From a virus, in the IMG/VR virus record IMGVR_UViG_3300029309_000284, positions 422 through 27,272 of that record: a stretch of 26,851 nucleotides of DNA; one strand, given 5' to 3'. Below the pieces are notes generated by a model, which saw only the letters and a program-made list of their open reading frames with translations, ran no database searches and was not told where the DNA came from. Made by a program: the position numbers and the translations under genes. Below are positions 1 through 5,230 of this stretch, piece by piece (the first letter of the stretch is position 1; each line of letters opens with the position of its first letter).

Positions 1-392
1 AACATTAAATCTGCAATACTTTGATTATAAATCAAATCCATATAGCGTATTTTTATGTCATCCAAACACATAACTGGTTCATCAACTGGAAGTTTGTATT
101 TACCTAATAAATAGTTAATACGTACTTCTTCCATTGCTTCAATAGCATCCTTACGTATGCCTTTAAGTTTACCAATGGTAGCTGGTGACCATTTTGCGTG
201 ACCTAATTCGTGTCTACGAATCATTCTACTGTGGTCAATACCGCATCTATTACATTCTGCATCCATAGGAACATACATTTGTTTATTTAAATTGTCTGTC
301 TTAGGTGTTTCATCTAATGATGTAGTATTGTAAACAGTCCAGTCATCCCCAGTAACTATCTGTGGATATGGATATCTTTTATTACCGTGCAT
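1..392 (-). CDS. HExxH metallopeptidase-like protein, partial (CobT/VWA-type partner of the AAA+ ATPase)
   Basis: Partial gene, running leftward out of the window; about 130 N-terminal residues are visible. Its ATG shares one base with the stop codon of the upstream AAA+ gene (TAATG), so the two are probably translationally coupled. Visible motifs are a CxxC pair (C47, C50), then HELGH at residues 61-65 and an EAMEEVRI segment near residues 85-92. HExxH followed about 25 residues later by an acidic E-(E/D)-x-R helix is the pattern of gluzincin-type zinc peptidase domains found in CobT/VWA-like proteins that partner MoxR/CobS ATPases. A zinc-binding or peptidase-like role is inferred from the motif. 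Whether a VWA domain follows cannot be seen. It could instead be a stand-alone metallopeptidase. Confidence 0.72.
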   Translation of the reverse strand, partial: MHGNKRYPYPQIVTGDDWTVYNTTSLDETPKTDNLNKQMYVPMDAECNRCGIDHSRMIRRHELGHAKWSPATIGKLKGIRKDAIEAMEEVRINYLLGKYKLPVDEPVMCLDDIKIRYMDLIYNQSIADLM

Positions 393-1111
393 TAATCGAC
401 CTGGCTTAAGTGTATAGCGTCCAACAAATCTGTTGCTTTGTCTGCAAATATTAGCTTACCTGCTACATCTATAGAAAAGCCTTTGTTTTGTAATTCAAAG
501 AATTCGTTCCAAGCACGAACAGATATACGTTCTTCCGGGTCATCTATCAATGTAGTGTCCTGGATTGTTGTATGCCATTCTGCTGGGAATTTGTCCATTG
601 CTTTTGGATGTATTTTATCGATATTAATTTTTACAGGAAATCTATCCTTTAATGCAAGTGGCAATGATTCTGGCGGACTATTAGTTGTAGCAATAACTTG
701 AAAGCCTTCTGCTGGTCTAACAGTTTCCTTATTATCATTGTTTAACGTCAACATTGCAATATCTTGGTCATCCAATATAGCGTGTAGGAATGTCATTGCA
801 TCTGGTGAAGCGTGGTCGATTTCGTTAATAACTAATCTACCGCCATTACGCCAAGATTGTATAGCAATACCGTCATTCCATTTAAATGAACCATCTGCAC
901 TAGGCATATAAAAGCCTTCCAAGTTTGCAGAAGCTGTATCTTCTGTCATTGTTACTTGGTATACATTTGGTTTTCCGTCCATATCTAGTGGTGCATTTGT
1001 TTTAACTGCACTATATGTTTTACCTGTACCTGGTGGTCCGTATAATAAAATTCTACGTGACTTACCTAATACAGCGTTGGCTAGCTTCCAACAGTCTAAT
1101 TGTTTTTCCAT
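392..1111 (-). CDS. MoxR/CobS-like AAA+ ATPase
   Basis: A 239-residue AAA+ ATPase. Walker A is GPPGTGKT (25-32), Walker B is LVINEIDH (93-100), the sensor-1 Asn is in ATTNSPP (about 144), and a likely arginine finger lies in LKDRF (153-158). The sequence matches the MoxR/CobS class, whose members act as ATP-driven remodelling chaperones, usually with a VWA or metallopeptidase partner. Here that partner is the HExxH gene that starts on this gene's stop codon. The protein is short for CobS (usually over 300 aa) but the ATPase core looks complete. A Shine-Dalgarno AAGGAAGG lies upstream of the ATG. Proteins of this type are often named cobS in phages, but nothing here indicates cobalt chelation. 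The target in the infected cell is unknown. Confidence 0.88.
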   Translation of the reverse strand: MEKQLDCWKLANAVLGKSRRILLYGPPGTGKTYSAVKTNAPLDMDGKPNVYQVTMTEDTASANLEGFYMPSADGSFKWNDGIAIQSWRNGGRLVINEIDHASPDAMTFLHAILDDQDIAMLTLNNDNKETVRPAEGFQVIATTNSPPESLPLALKDRFPVKINIDKIHPKAMDKFPAEWHTTIQDTTLIDDPEERISVRAWNEFFELQNKGFSIDVAGKLIFADKATDLLDAIHLSQVD

Positions 1112-1126
1112 AGTATTCCTTCCTTA

Positions 1127-1438
1127 CTATTCTTCTTCTTGTGATGATGTAACAAATTGACAATAAATATCAATTTTATTAGTATCATCATTCTTTCTTT
1201 GTACAATAGAAAATCTGCCAACATCTATAAGATGTTTTATATTATTTTGTTGCATACTTTCTATATTCTTTTTTACTCCGCTTATCCAGTTGTCTGTTAC
1301 GCCAATGCGAAACCATACATTAGGATTTGCTAGTAAAACTTTAACTACGTTGTCATTCAACAATACTGGTTTACGACCTTTATTAGAGTTATTAACTCTT
1401 GGTGGTTCTTGTTGAACAATGTCTGTGCTATTCATCAT
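1127..1438 (-). CDS. hypothetical protein, 103 aa
   Basis: Unrecognised 103-residue protein with a polar N-terminus, a KGRKPVLL segment (about 21-28) and a mixed alpha/beta-looking core containing VWFRIGV and NWISGVKKN. There are no cysteines of note, no signal peptide and no membrane segment. Its start overlaps the end of the upstream gene by 11 bases, and it sits between that gene and the AAA+ ATPase in one leftward operon. Two Met codons in tandem leave the exact start uncertain by one codon. The KGRKP segment could contact nucleic acid, but that is a guess. Confidence 0.75.
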   Translation of the reverse strand: MMNSTDIVQQEPPRVNNSNKGRKPVLLNDNVVKVLLANPNVWFRIGVTDNWISGVKKNIESMQQNNIKHLIDVGRFSIVQRKNDDTNKIDIYCQFVTSSQEEE

Positions 1439-1910
1439 CTGTTATTTCCTTTAAATATTCTTCTGCTTCATCACTAGTACGTTCAATAATTTGTTCTATA
1501 TTATTTGCAGTCATACCCATCAAAGCTTCTTCGTCATCTTCTAAATGAATTTGTATCGAAGTAGGTTCTATTAACATCCAAGCTTGATATACACCTCTTT
1601 CTCTAGTGTCATCAACAATTGCTTTGATATCATCATGTGTTAATGATTCTTTACCTATATAATCTGGATGTTCATCTGGTATCATACACATATCAATAGC
1701 ACGTTCTATATTCACAATACGCATAGCTTGTGCTAAAGCAGTTTCTATTGTAGGTGCGTGTACTCTAATTTTAAATACAGTACCATCATTACCCCAACTT
1801 TTTTTATCTTTGTGTGAGTCTTGTGGAATATAAGCTACTTGGCATATGTATAGCTTATTGTCTGGTTCTTGTGAATATATATTATGCCAATCACCTATTT
1901 CTATTTTCAT
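1428..1910 (-). CDS. hypothetical acidic protein, 160 aa
   Basis: Unrecognised, strongly acidic 160-residue protein. The N-terminal half looks like a beta-rich fold (IGDWHNIYS, LYICQVAYI, TVFKIRVHA) followed by a helix (TIETALAQAMRIVNIERAI). The C-terminal third is very acidic (LEDDEEALMGM, then TSDEAEEYLKEITDDE). The fold outline suggests a small cytoplasmic protein with an acidic tail. DNA mimicry or an antirestriction role is conceivable but unsupported. It is the first gene of the module that contains the AAA+ ATPase and starts 16 bases after the conserved element at 1926-1956. An AAAGGAAGG ribosome-binding site lies just upstream of the ATG. Confidence 0.78.
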   Translation of the reverse strand: MKIEIGDWHNIYSQEPDNKLYICQVAYIPQDSHKDKKSWGNDGTVFKIRVHAPTIETALAQAMRIVNIERAIDMCMIPDEHPDYIGKESLTHDDIKAIVDDTRERGVYQAWMLIEPTSIQIHLEDDEEALMGMTANNIEQIIERTSDEAEEYLKEITDDE

Positions 1911-1925
1911 TATTACCTTCCTTTA

Positions 1926-1956
1926 TCGTTTATTATTTTTACATAAATCCGTGACC
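1926..1956 (-). promoter_or_regulatory. Conserved left-arm element, copy A
   Basis: Read on the minus strand: GGTCAC, 19 bases, AAACGA. It shares GTCACGGATTT and the AAACGA end with the copy at 3217-3247, at the same spacing. It directly abuts the U-tract of the terminator at 1957-2003 and precedes the operon that starts at 1910. It does not have sigma-70 -35/-10 hexamers. It may be a phage-specific promoter; an RNA-level signal is also possible. Confidence 0.6.
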
Positions 1957-2003
1957 AAAAAAAAACTTTCTCTTGTGGTCTGTGAGAGTAGAACACAAGA
2001 GAA
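1957..2003 (-). terminator. Rho-independent terminator of the YubB-like gene operon
   Basis: On the minus strand a perfect 10-bp stem (968-977 of this kilobase pairs with 1994-2003: TTCTCTTGTG/CACAAGAGAA) is followed by AG and nine T residues. It lies about 80 bases after the stop codon of the gene at 2082-2705. The plus strand has no T-tract, so it acts leftward only. Stem arms: 1968-1977 and 1994-2003. Confidence 0.9.
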
Positions 2004-2005
2004 GA

Positions 2006-2053
2006 ACCTAGCCATCCGTATACAACAGGGAATTAGTACCGTACTAACTAGGT
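2006..2053 (-). repeat. Nested hairpin just before the terminator
   Basis: An outer 6-bp stem (2006-2011 with 2048-2053, ACCTAG/CTAGGT) encloses a 7-bp inverted repeat with a 1-base centre (2033-2039 with 2041-2047, TTAGTAC/GTACTAA). It sits in the 3' untranslated region immediately before the terminator hairpin. It has no T-tract of its own, so it may protect the transcript 3' end or form part of a larger structure. Confidence 0.55.
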
Positions 2054-2081
2054 CCTTCATCTTATTTTGCGTTTCAATTGC

Positions 2082-2705
2082 TTATGCAGTTGAATCTCTA
2101 TCCATAAACATCTTTTTGACACTTAGTTTCATTTCTTCGTGTTGTTCAACAAAATGTTCATATGTTTCTTGCGTATGTTCATCCGTCCAAGGATATTTAG
2201 TTACACCATCACCGTTACCTAATTCTATATCCCAAGTATTTGTAATACTTAAATTATACTTTCGTGATATATCATTTAATAACATAAAAGGTTCACCCCA
2301 AGCAGAATCAAAACGCATTTCAAGTTCTTTGATACTATCATTTGTAGTGTTTTTAGATACAATTACTGTATCGCAATCACCCCATTTAGTCCCCCAGTTA
2401 CGATATTGCCAGTCAACTGGGTCACAAGTACCATATTTATCTGTAATTTCTAATGCATTAATTTCAAGTAATGGTCTAACACCTTCACTATCTTCAAACC
2501 ATTGTGTATATTTAACACCATCTATATTTCTTGCACCAGTGTGCATTGAATCAAATATATCTGGTAGTGGATTTATTTTAGTTAAATCATAACTAATAGA
2601 AACATCATTTGGTTCTGCTTCTAATACTGTTACATCATTAATAAATCTATCAACATCTTCTGGTTTACCAGTAATTTCTAAGTAATTAGCTGTCCAATTA
2701 GGCAT
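2082..2705 (-). CDS. YubB/Api92-like ferredoxin-fold domain protein
   Basis: A 207-residue protein starting MPNW followed by N-Y-LEITG, the N-terminal signature of the YubB/Api92-like family (DUF1281-related, ferredoxin-like fold). That family is widespread in phages and plasmids. The central DWQYRNWGTKWGDCDT motif (about residues 118-133) also fits the family's conserved W-x-nWGtKW segment. The biochemical function of the family is not established. The protein looks cytoplasmic and acidic. Its ATG overlaps the last base of the preceding gene's stop, so the two are probably coupled. It is the last gene of its module and is followed by two hairpins and a strong terminator. Confidence 0.78.
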   Translation of the reverse strand: MPNWTANYLEITGKPEDVDRFINDVTVLEAEPNDVSISYDLTKINPLPDIFDSMHTGARNIDGVKYTQWFEDSEGVRPLLEINALEITDKYGTCDPVDWQYRNWGTKWGDCDTVIVSKNTTNDSIKELEMRFDSAWGEPFMLLNDISRKYNLSITNTWDIELGNGDGVTKYPWTDEHTQETYEHFVEQHEEMKLSVKKMFMDRDSTA

Positions 2706-2992
2706 TATTCCTCCTCTTTATTAGCAAATTGTTCGTTGATTTCCATCATTGTTGTAATAAGGTCATCACCGTGTTCTATATCTTTGTGATTTTGATTAAG
2801 AAATTCTGTAAATTGATTACGTAAATCATCATTATGTAATGTTCCCATAATAAACATATTTCTAAATTCACTATCACGTTCACCTAGATATTCTGTCATT
2901 ACACTAGTAATATCTGCTAATAACTTTATTCTATTATCTAGATTTGCTAGCATTGCAGATGTTTTCTTCATCATATCTAACATTTCGTCCAT
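2705..2992 (-). CDS. hypothetical helical protein, 95 aa
   Basis: Unrecognised 95-residue protein, almost entirely predicted helix from composition (MLDMMKKTSAMLANLDNRIKLLA at the N-terminus, charged and amide-rich C-terminus). It has no cysteines, signal peptide or membrane span. A heptad-like pattern near residues 3-35 suggests a coiled coil and oligomerisation. Start and stop codons overlap by one base with both neighbours (positions 2992 and 2705), so it is the middle gene of a tightly coupled trio in the leftward module starting at 3207. Confidence 0.72.
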   Translation of the reverse strand: MDEMLDMMKKTSAMLANLDNRIKLLADITSVMTEYLGERDSEFRNMFIMGTLHNDDLRNQFTEFLNQNHKDIEHGDDLITTMMEINEQFANKEEE

Positions 2993-3207
2993 TATTCCTC
3001 CTCTATAGTATTATTTCTTTTAATTTCCTTATCGACTTGATATTCAACAGCTTCAAGTAACATTGCACACCATCCCTTAACTTTTTCGTCTAAGTTTGCA
3101 TAATTAGATGAATTAGCTGCATTGTTCAAGTCATTTATAATCCATAGTAATACTGTAATTAAACTACGTACAGATAAACTATGTATTTTTTCTATTAGGT
3201 TTTGCAT
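2992..3207 (-). CDS. hypothetical protein, 71 aa
   Basis: Unrecognised 71-residue protein with a helix-rich, partly hydrophobic centre (SLITVLLWIINDLNNAA, about 15-31) and a charged C-terminus. The hydrophobic stretch is short and amphipathic; it may be a core helix rather than a membrane span. It is the first gene of its module. The AAACGA end of element B runs straight into its GAAAGG ribosome-binding site, leaving almost no leader. Its stop overlaps the next start by one base. Confidence 0.7.
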   Translation of the reverse strand: MQNLIEKIHSLSVRSLITVLLWIINDLNNAANSSNYANLDEKVKGWCAMLLEAVEYQVDKEIKRNNTIEEE

Positions 3208-3216
3208 AGTTGCCTT

Positions 3217-3247
3217 TCGTTTGACATTTTTGTAAAAATCCGTGACT
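3217..3247 (-). promoter_or_regulatory. Conserved left-arm element, copy B
   Basis: Minus strand: AGTCAC, 19 bases, AAACGA. It is the closest match to copy A, with the shared core GTCACGGATTT at the same spacing. It begins 4 bases after the U-tract of the terminator at 3252-3298. Its AAACGA end overlaps the GAAAGG ribosome-binding site of the gene starting at 3207. If it is a promoter, transcription must start inside the element, giving a very short leader. Confidence 0.6.
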
Positions 3248-3251
3248 TAAT

Positions 3252-3298
3252 AAAAAAAATAGATAACTACGTAGCTATTACTAACTACGCAGTATCTA
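3252..3298 (-). terminator. Rho-independent terminator after the 96-aa gene
   Basis: Minus-strand hairpin with a 6-bp outer stem (260-265 of this kilobase with 293-298, TAGATA/TATCTA), an internal loop and a 5-bp inner stem (3270-3274 with 3285-3289), followed by an eight-T tract (complement of 3252-3259). It lies directly downstream of the gene ending at 3315 and just before conserved element B. Confidence 0.75.
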
Positions 3299-3314
3299 CA
3301 ATTAACAGAGAAGG

Positions 3315-3605
3315 CTATATGCTAACTTCTTCATCAACTAAATCATCCATATTTACTTGATTATTATCTACCTGTTGGGTATCTTGATTACCTTTTTTAG
3401 CTATATAAGTAGGACTTTGTCTATGTAAAGCACGAACTGCTTCAATATCCAAATACAAAGGAATAACTTCCTTTTTACCTTTTACATATGTTGATATCCA
3501 AGTACGTTGTCCCCATTCTAAGGGTTTACCTGTAATACCGCAGATAGGTAACTCATATTGTTTTGTTTCTGTAGAGTCAACAGAAGTAGTATTATCATTT
3601 TCCAT
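3315..3605 (-). CDS. hypothetical protein, 96 aa
   Basis: Unrecognised 96-residue protein. A polar, Thr/Ser-rich N-terminus leads to LPICGITGKPLEWGQRTWIS (about 19-38), which resembles the start of a small zinc-ribbon or treble-clef domain but has only one cysteine, so metal binding is doubtful. A YLDIEAVRALHR helix follows, then an acidic, Asn/Gln-rich tail. A GGAAAGG ribosome-binding site precedes the ATG. It is the last gene of the module that begins at 4159 and is followed by a terminator. Confidence 0.72.
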   Translation of the reverse strand: MENDNTTSVDSTETKQYELPICGITGKPLEWGQRTWISTYVKGKKEVIPLYLDIEAVRALHRQSPTYIAKKGNQDTQQVDNNQVNMDDLVDEEVSI

Positions 3606-3622
3606 AATAATATCCTTTCCGA

Positions 3623-3802
3623 TTATCCAACTTCTAGATAATCTAAATCGTCTTTTAATCTAGCTTCATATTTGTTTAAGCTATGTGCTTTTACACTAGT
3701 AGCTACAATTTCTTTTACAGTATTTGCATTATCTTCGTTAACTTCTTCAACAAAATTAACTACAAGATTAATTGCATTTTTTAGTTCTTCATTTACTTTC
3801 AT
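3623..3802 (-). CDS. hypothetical acidic helical protein, 59 aa
   Basis: A 59-residue reading frame from ATG (3802) to TAA (3623). It is acidic and helix-prone: MKVNEELKNAINLVVNFVEE at the N-terminus, a central NTVKEIVATSVKAH helix, and an acidic DDLDYLEVG end. No family is recognised. It fills the gap between the genes at 3860-4159 and 3315-3605 in the same direction, and has a GGAG Shine-Dalgarno about 10 bases before the ATG. That Shine-Dalgarno directly follows the A-tract of the hairpin at 3817-3855, which could control its exposure. Confidence 0.72.
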   Translation of the reverse strand: MKVNEELKNAINLVVNFVEEVNEDNANTVKEIVATSVKAHSLNKYEARLKDDLDYLEVG

Positions 3803-3816
3803 AAATAAAACACTCC

Positions 3817-3855
3817 TTTTTTTTTATAGATTGCGAAGGCAAGATAGAAAAAAAA
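3817..3855 (-). repeat. U-tract/A-tract leader hairpin, copy 1
   Basis: A 39-base imperfect palindrome with plus-strand order T9, ATAGA, TTGC, GAAG, GCAA, GATAG, A8. The T and A tracts can pair, flanking a TTGC/GCAA stem with a few mismatches. In the leftward transcript the A-tract runs directly into the GGAG ribosome-binding site of the gene at 3623-3802. A similar hairpin stands in the same place before the gene at 4489-4635. It is not a normal terminator, because no U-tract follows a G+C stem. Confidence 0.6.
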
Positions 3856-3859
3856 TACA

Positions 3860-4159
3860 TTAGTATTGTTCTTTTATCTTATCCATTATTTCCGATTCAC
3901 AACTATCGCAGAATCGAAACTTATTATTGAATCTAGCTTTGATTTCTTCTTCTATATGTTCACGATATACAGAATCATCGGTATCGTTATACCAGTCAAA
4001 GTAATAAGTAATTCCTTTACCTAGACTACAACTGCATAATGTATCTACGTATGCACAACCAGAACGATTATAATATTTAGCTGGGTCATAATCTTCTGGA
4101 TTATTAACTGGAATACCAGTATGATGTATTGCGTATCTTAATGATTTTAATTCACTCAC
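3860..4159 (-). CDS. hypothetical Cys-rich protein, 99 aa (GTG start)
   Basis: Unrecognised 99-residue protein with CAYVDTLCSC near residues 35-44 and CDSC (85-88) close to the C-terminus, suggesting a metal-binding or disulphide fold. The reading frame is open to an upstream ATG at 4177, but that has no ribosome-binding site. The GTG at 4159 has GAAAGG 10 bases upstream, like other genes in this arm, so GTG is preferred. The stretch between the two candidate starts lies inside conserved element C. It is the first gene of its module. Confidence 0.7.
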   Translation of the reverse strand: MSELKSLRYAIHHTGIPVNNPEDYDPAKYYNRSGCAYVDTLCSCSLGKGITYYFDWYNDTDDSVYREHIEEEIKARFNNKFRFCDSCESEIMDKIKEQY

Positions 4160-4188
4160 GTTTATTATTCCTTTCATAGTTAGTGACT
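4158..4188 (-). promoter_or_regulatory. Conserved left-arm element, copy C
   Basis: Minus strand: AGTCAC, 19 bases, AAACGT, with the same spacing as copies A and B but a more divergent centre. It includes the GAAAGG ribosome-binding site and touches the GTG start codon of the gene at 3860-4159. It follows the short U-tract of the terminator at 4191-4230. Confidence 0.5.
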
Positions 4189-4190
4189 TT

Positions 4191-4230
4191 AAAAGCTAAC
4201 TAGGTAGATAAGGGAAACTACCTAGTCAAC
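4191..4230 (-). terminator. Rho-independent terminator after the 83-aa zinc-ribbon gene
   Basis: On the minus strand, 4218-4230 pairs with 4195-4207 over 13 bp (GTTGACTAGGTAG with CTACCTAGTTAGC, including G-T wobbles), with a 10-base loop, followed by four T residues. The U-tract is short but the stem is strong. It starts a few bases after the stop codon of the gene at 4235-4486. Confidence 0.8.
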
Positions 4231-4234
4231 TAGT

Positions 4235-4486
4235 TTATAGAGATAACTTAAGCTGTTCGGCTTTAGTTGTTGCTTCTTTAGCTAACTTATCTTCTATAGC
4301 TTTTGTATTTAGTTTACCTCTGCGATGTACGTTCCAGATTTGGTTACTTTCACCTATTTCGTGTAACTTAACACCGCAATGGTTATGTATATATAGCGGA
4401 TACCATTTAGCTTTTTGTCTATGCCAATACCTATTATTTGGTTCAACATCATTACCGCAGTGTCCGCAGATAATTGTTTTACTCAT
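4235..4486 (-). CDS. small zinc-ribbon-like protein, 83 aa
   Basis: An 83-residue basic protein with CGHC (7-10) and HNHC (34-37), a Cx2C...Hx2C pattern that fits a single zinc site in a small zinc-ribbon. The linker carries a WHRQKAKWYP basic/aromatic segment. The C-terminus is Lys/Ala-rich helix. A role in nucleic acid binding or host takeover is plausible for an early phage zinc protein but is inference. The GAAAGG ribosome-binding site lies at the 3' end of the upstream gene (4489-4635), so translation is probably coupled. A terminator follows. Confidence 0.75.
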   Translation of the reverse strand: MSKTIICGHCGNDVEPNNRYWHRQKAKWYPLYIHNHCGVKLHEIGESNQIWNVHRRGKLNTKAIEDKLAKEATTKAEQLKLSL

Positions 4487-4488
4487 AT

Positions 4489-4635
4489 TTACCTTTCAAT
4501 TAAATGTTTATATTTACCTAATCTTATGCCATTAATCACAAATAATTCGCTATATATACTATACAAATTACCTCTATTCTTAATAGCTACATATATAGGT
4601 ATCCATATCCAATACTCAAACCAATTTATTTTCAT
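4489..4635 (-). CDS. hypothetical small protein, 48 aa
   Basis: A 48-residue reading frame from ATG (4635) to TAA (4489), rich in aromatic residues: MKINWFEYWIWIPIYVAIKN at the N-terminus, then a basic end (RLGKYKHLIER). The first half is hydrophobic and aromatic enough to insert in or lie on a membrane. No family is recognised. It is the first gene of its module and has an AAGGA ribosome-binding site next to the A-tract of the hairpin at 4645-4685. Its 3' end contains the ribosome-binding site of the next gene, which supports it as a real, coupled gene. Confidence 0.68.
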   Translation of the reverse strand: MKINWFEYWIWIPIYVAIKNRGNLYSIYSELFVINGIRLGKYKHLIER

Positions 4636-4644
4636 ATAAAATCC

Positions 4645-4685
4645 TTTTTTTTTATTACGAATGCGAATGCAGGCGGAAGAAAAAA
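4645..4685 (-). repeat. U-tract/A-tract leader hairpin, copy 2
   Basis: A 41-base imperfect palindrome, plus-strand order T9, ATTACGAA, TGC, GAAT, GCA, GGCGGAAG, A6. Pairs include T/A tract pairing, TT/AA, GC/CG and TGC/GCA, with regularly placed mismatches. It starts 5 bases after element D in the leftward direction and ends directly at the AAGGA ribosome-binding site of the gene at 4489-4635. Layout matches copy 1 at 3817-3855. Confidence 0.6.
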
Positions 4686-4690
4686 ATACT

Positions 4691-4723
4691 ATCGTTTGAC
4701 ATTTAGACTACAGATAAAGCGAC
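4691..4723 (-). promoter_or_regulatory. Conserved left-arm element, copy D
   Basis: Minus strand: AGTCGC, 21 bases, AAACGA, sharing the AAATGTCAAACGA end with copy B but with two extra bases in the middle. It directly follows the eight-T tract of the terminator at 4724-4776 and precedes the leader hairpin at 4645-4685. Confidence 0.55.
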
Positions 4724-4776
4724 TAAAAAAAATACCTGGCTAACTAAGATAAAATTAATTACCCTAGTTAACCAAG
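4724..4776 (-). terminator. Rho-independent terminator after the first leftward gene
   Basis: A 13-bp minus-strand stem (4764-4776 with 4733-4745: ACTTGGTTAACTA with TAGTTAGCCAGGT, two G-T wobbles) is followed by eight T residues. It lies just downstream of the 88-aa zinc-ribbon gene, the first gene served by the leftward sigma-70-like promoter. Confidence 0.88.
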
Positions 4777-4788
4777 TAAATTGGATAT

Positions 4789-5055
4789 TTAGTTGTTAAT
4801 ATAACCGAATGCTTCTTTAGCTTTAGATTCACCGCAAGGTTTACACCAGTTCCAAACTATAAATATATTATCTACATAAGTACCATTATCAAATTTGGCC
4901 TTAGGTCGAATCCATCTAAAGTTATTACCTTTCTTAAAAGTTTTATTACAACCTTTACATTCATAGATACTAGACTTAGTTTCTTCAACTACTTCTTCGG
5001 TTACTTCAACTTTATCTACAGTTTCTTCTGTAGACTTTTTATTTAATATAGCCAT
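4789..5055 (-). CDS. zinc-ribbon protein, 88 aa, first leftward gene
   Basis: An 88-residue protein with a Glu/Val/Thr-rich, probably disordered N-terminus (1-30), then CKGC (33-36) and CKPC (71-74), the two knuckles of a four-cysteine zinc ribbon. Between them are basic and aromatic residues (KKGNNFRWIRPKAKF) suited to nucleic acid contact. It is the first gene of the leftward arm, with a GAAAGG ribosome-binding site and a terminator right after it, so it may be expressed alone at the earliest stage. A role as early regulator is inferred from position and zinc motif only. Confidence 0.78.
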   Translation of the reverse strand: MAILNKKSTEETVDKVEVTEEVVEETKSSIYECKGCNKTFKKGNNFRWIRPKAKFDNGTYVDNIFIVWNWCKPCGESKAKEAFGYINN

Positions 5056-5106
5056 TACTATCCTTTCACTATATATAACTAAAAGAAATCAAAACTATAG
5101 ATTTAG

Positions 5107-5130
5107 TTCGGATTCCCAAAGGAAGACGAA
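5107..5130. repeat. Small hairpin in the leftward leader
   Basis: Symmetric hairpin: TTCG (5107-5110) with CGAA (5127-5130), a 2x2 GA/GA internal loop, TTCC (5113-5116) with GGAA (5121-5124), and a 4-base loop. It falls in the predicted 5' leader between the leftward promoter and the 88-aa gene. Function unknown. Confidence 0.5.
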
Positions 5131-5201
5131 GAAAATATTAACATCTAAATATATATATTACTTAAGTTCATATAGGTATCAATTTAAACTATATAGGGGT
5201 A

Positions 5202-5230
5202 TATTTAATTAACTAGGGTATGTAAGTCAA
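5202..5230 (-). promoter_or_regulatory. Leftward sigma-70-like promoter
   Basis: Minus strand: TTGACT (5230-5225), 17-base spacer, TAAATA (5207-5202). Spacing is ideal and the -35 is near consensus. It would give a leader of about 140 bases before the ATG at 5055 and is the only sigma-70-like promoter found for the left arm. Confidence 0.6.

Noticed and set aside
1846-2592. Plus-strand 248-aa open frame
   Set aside because: It is the shadow of well-supported minus-strand genes, crosses a terminator hairpin and has low-complexity Ser/Ile/Leu composition with no ribosome-binding site.
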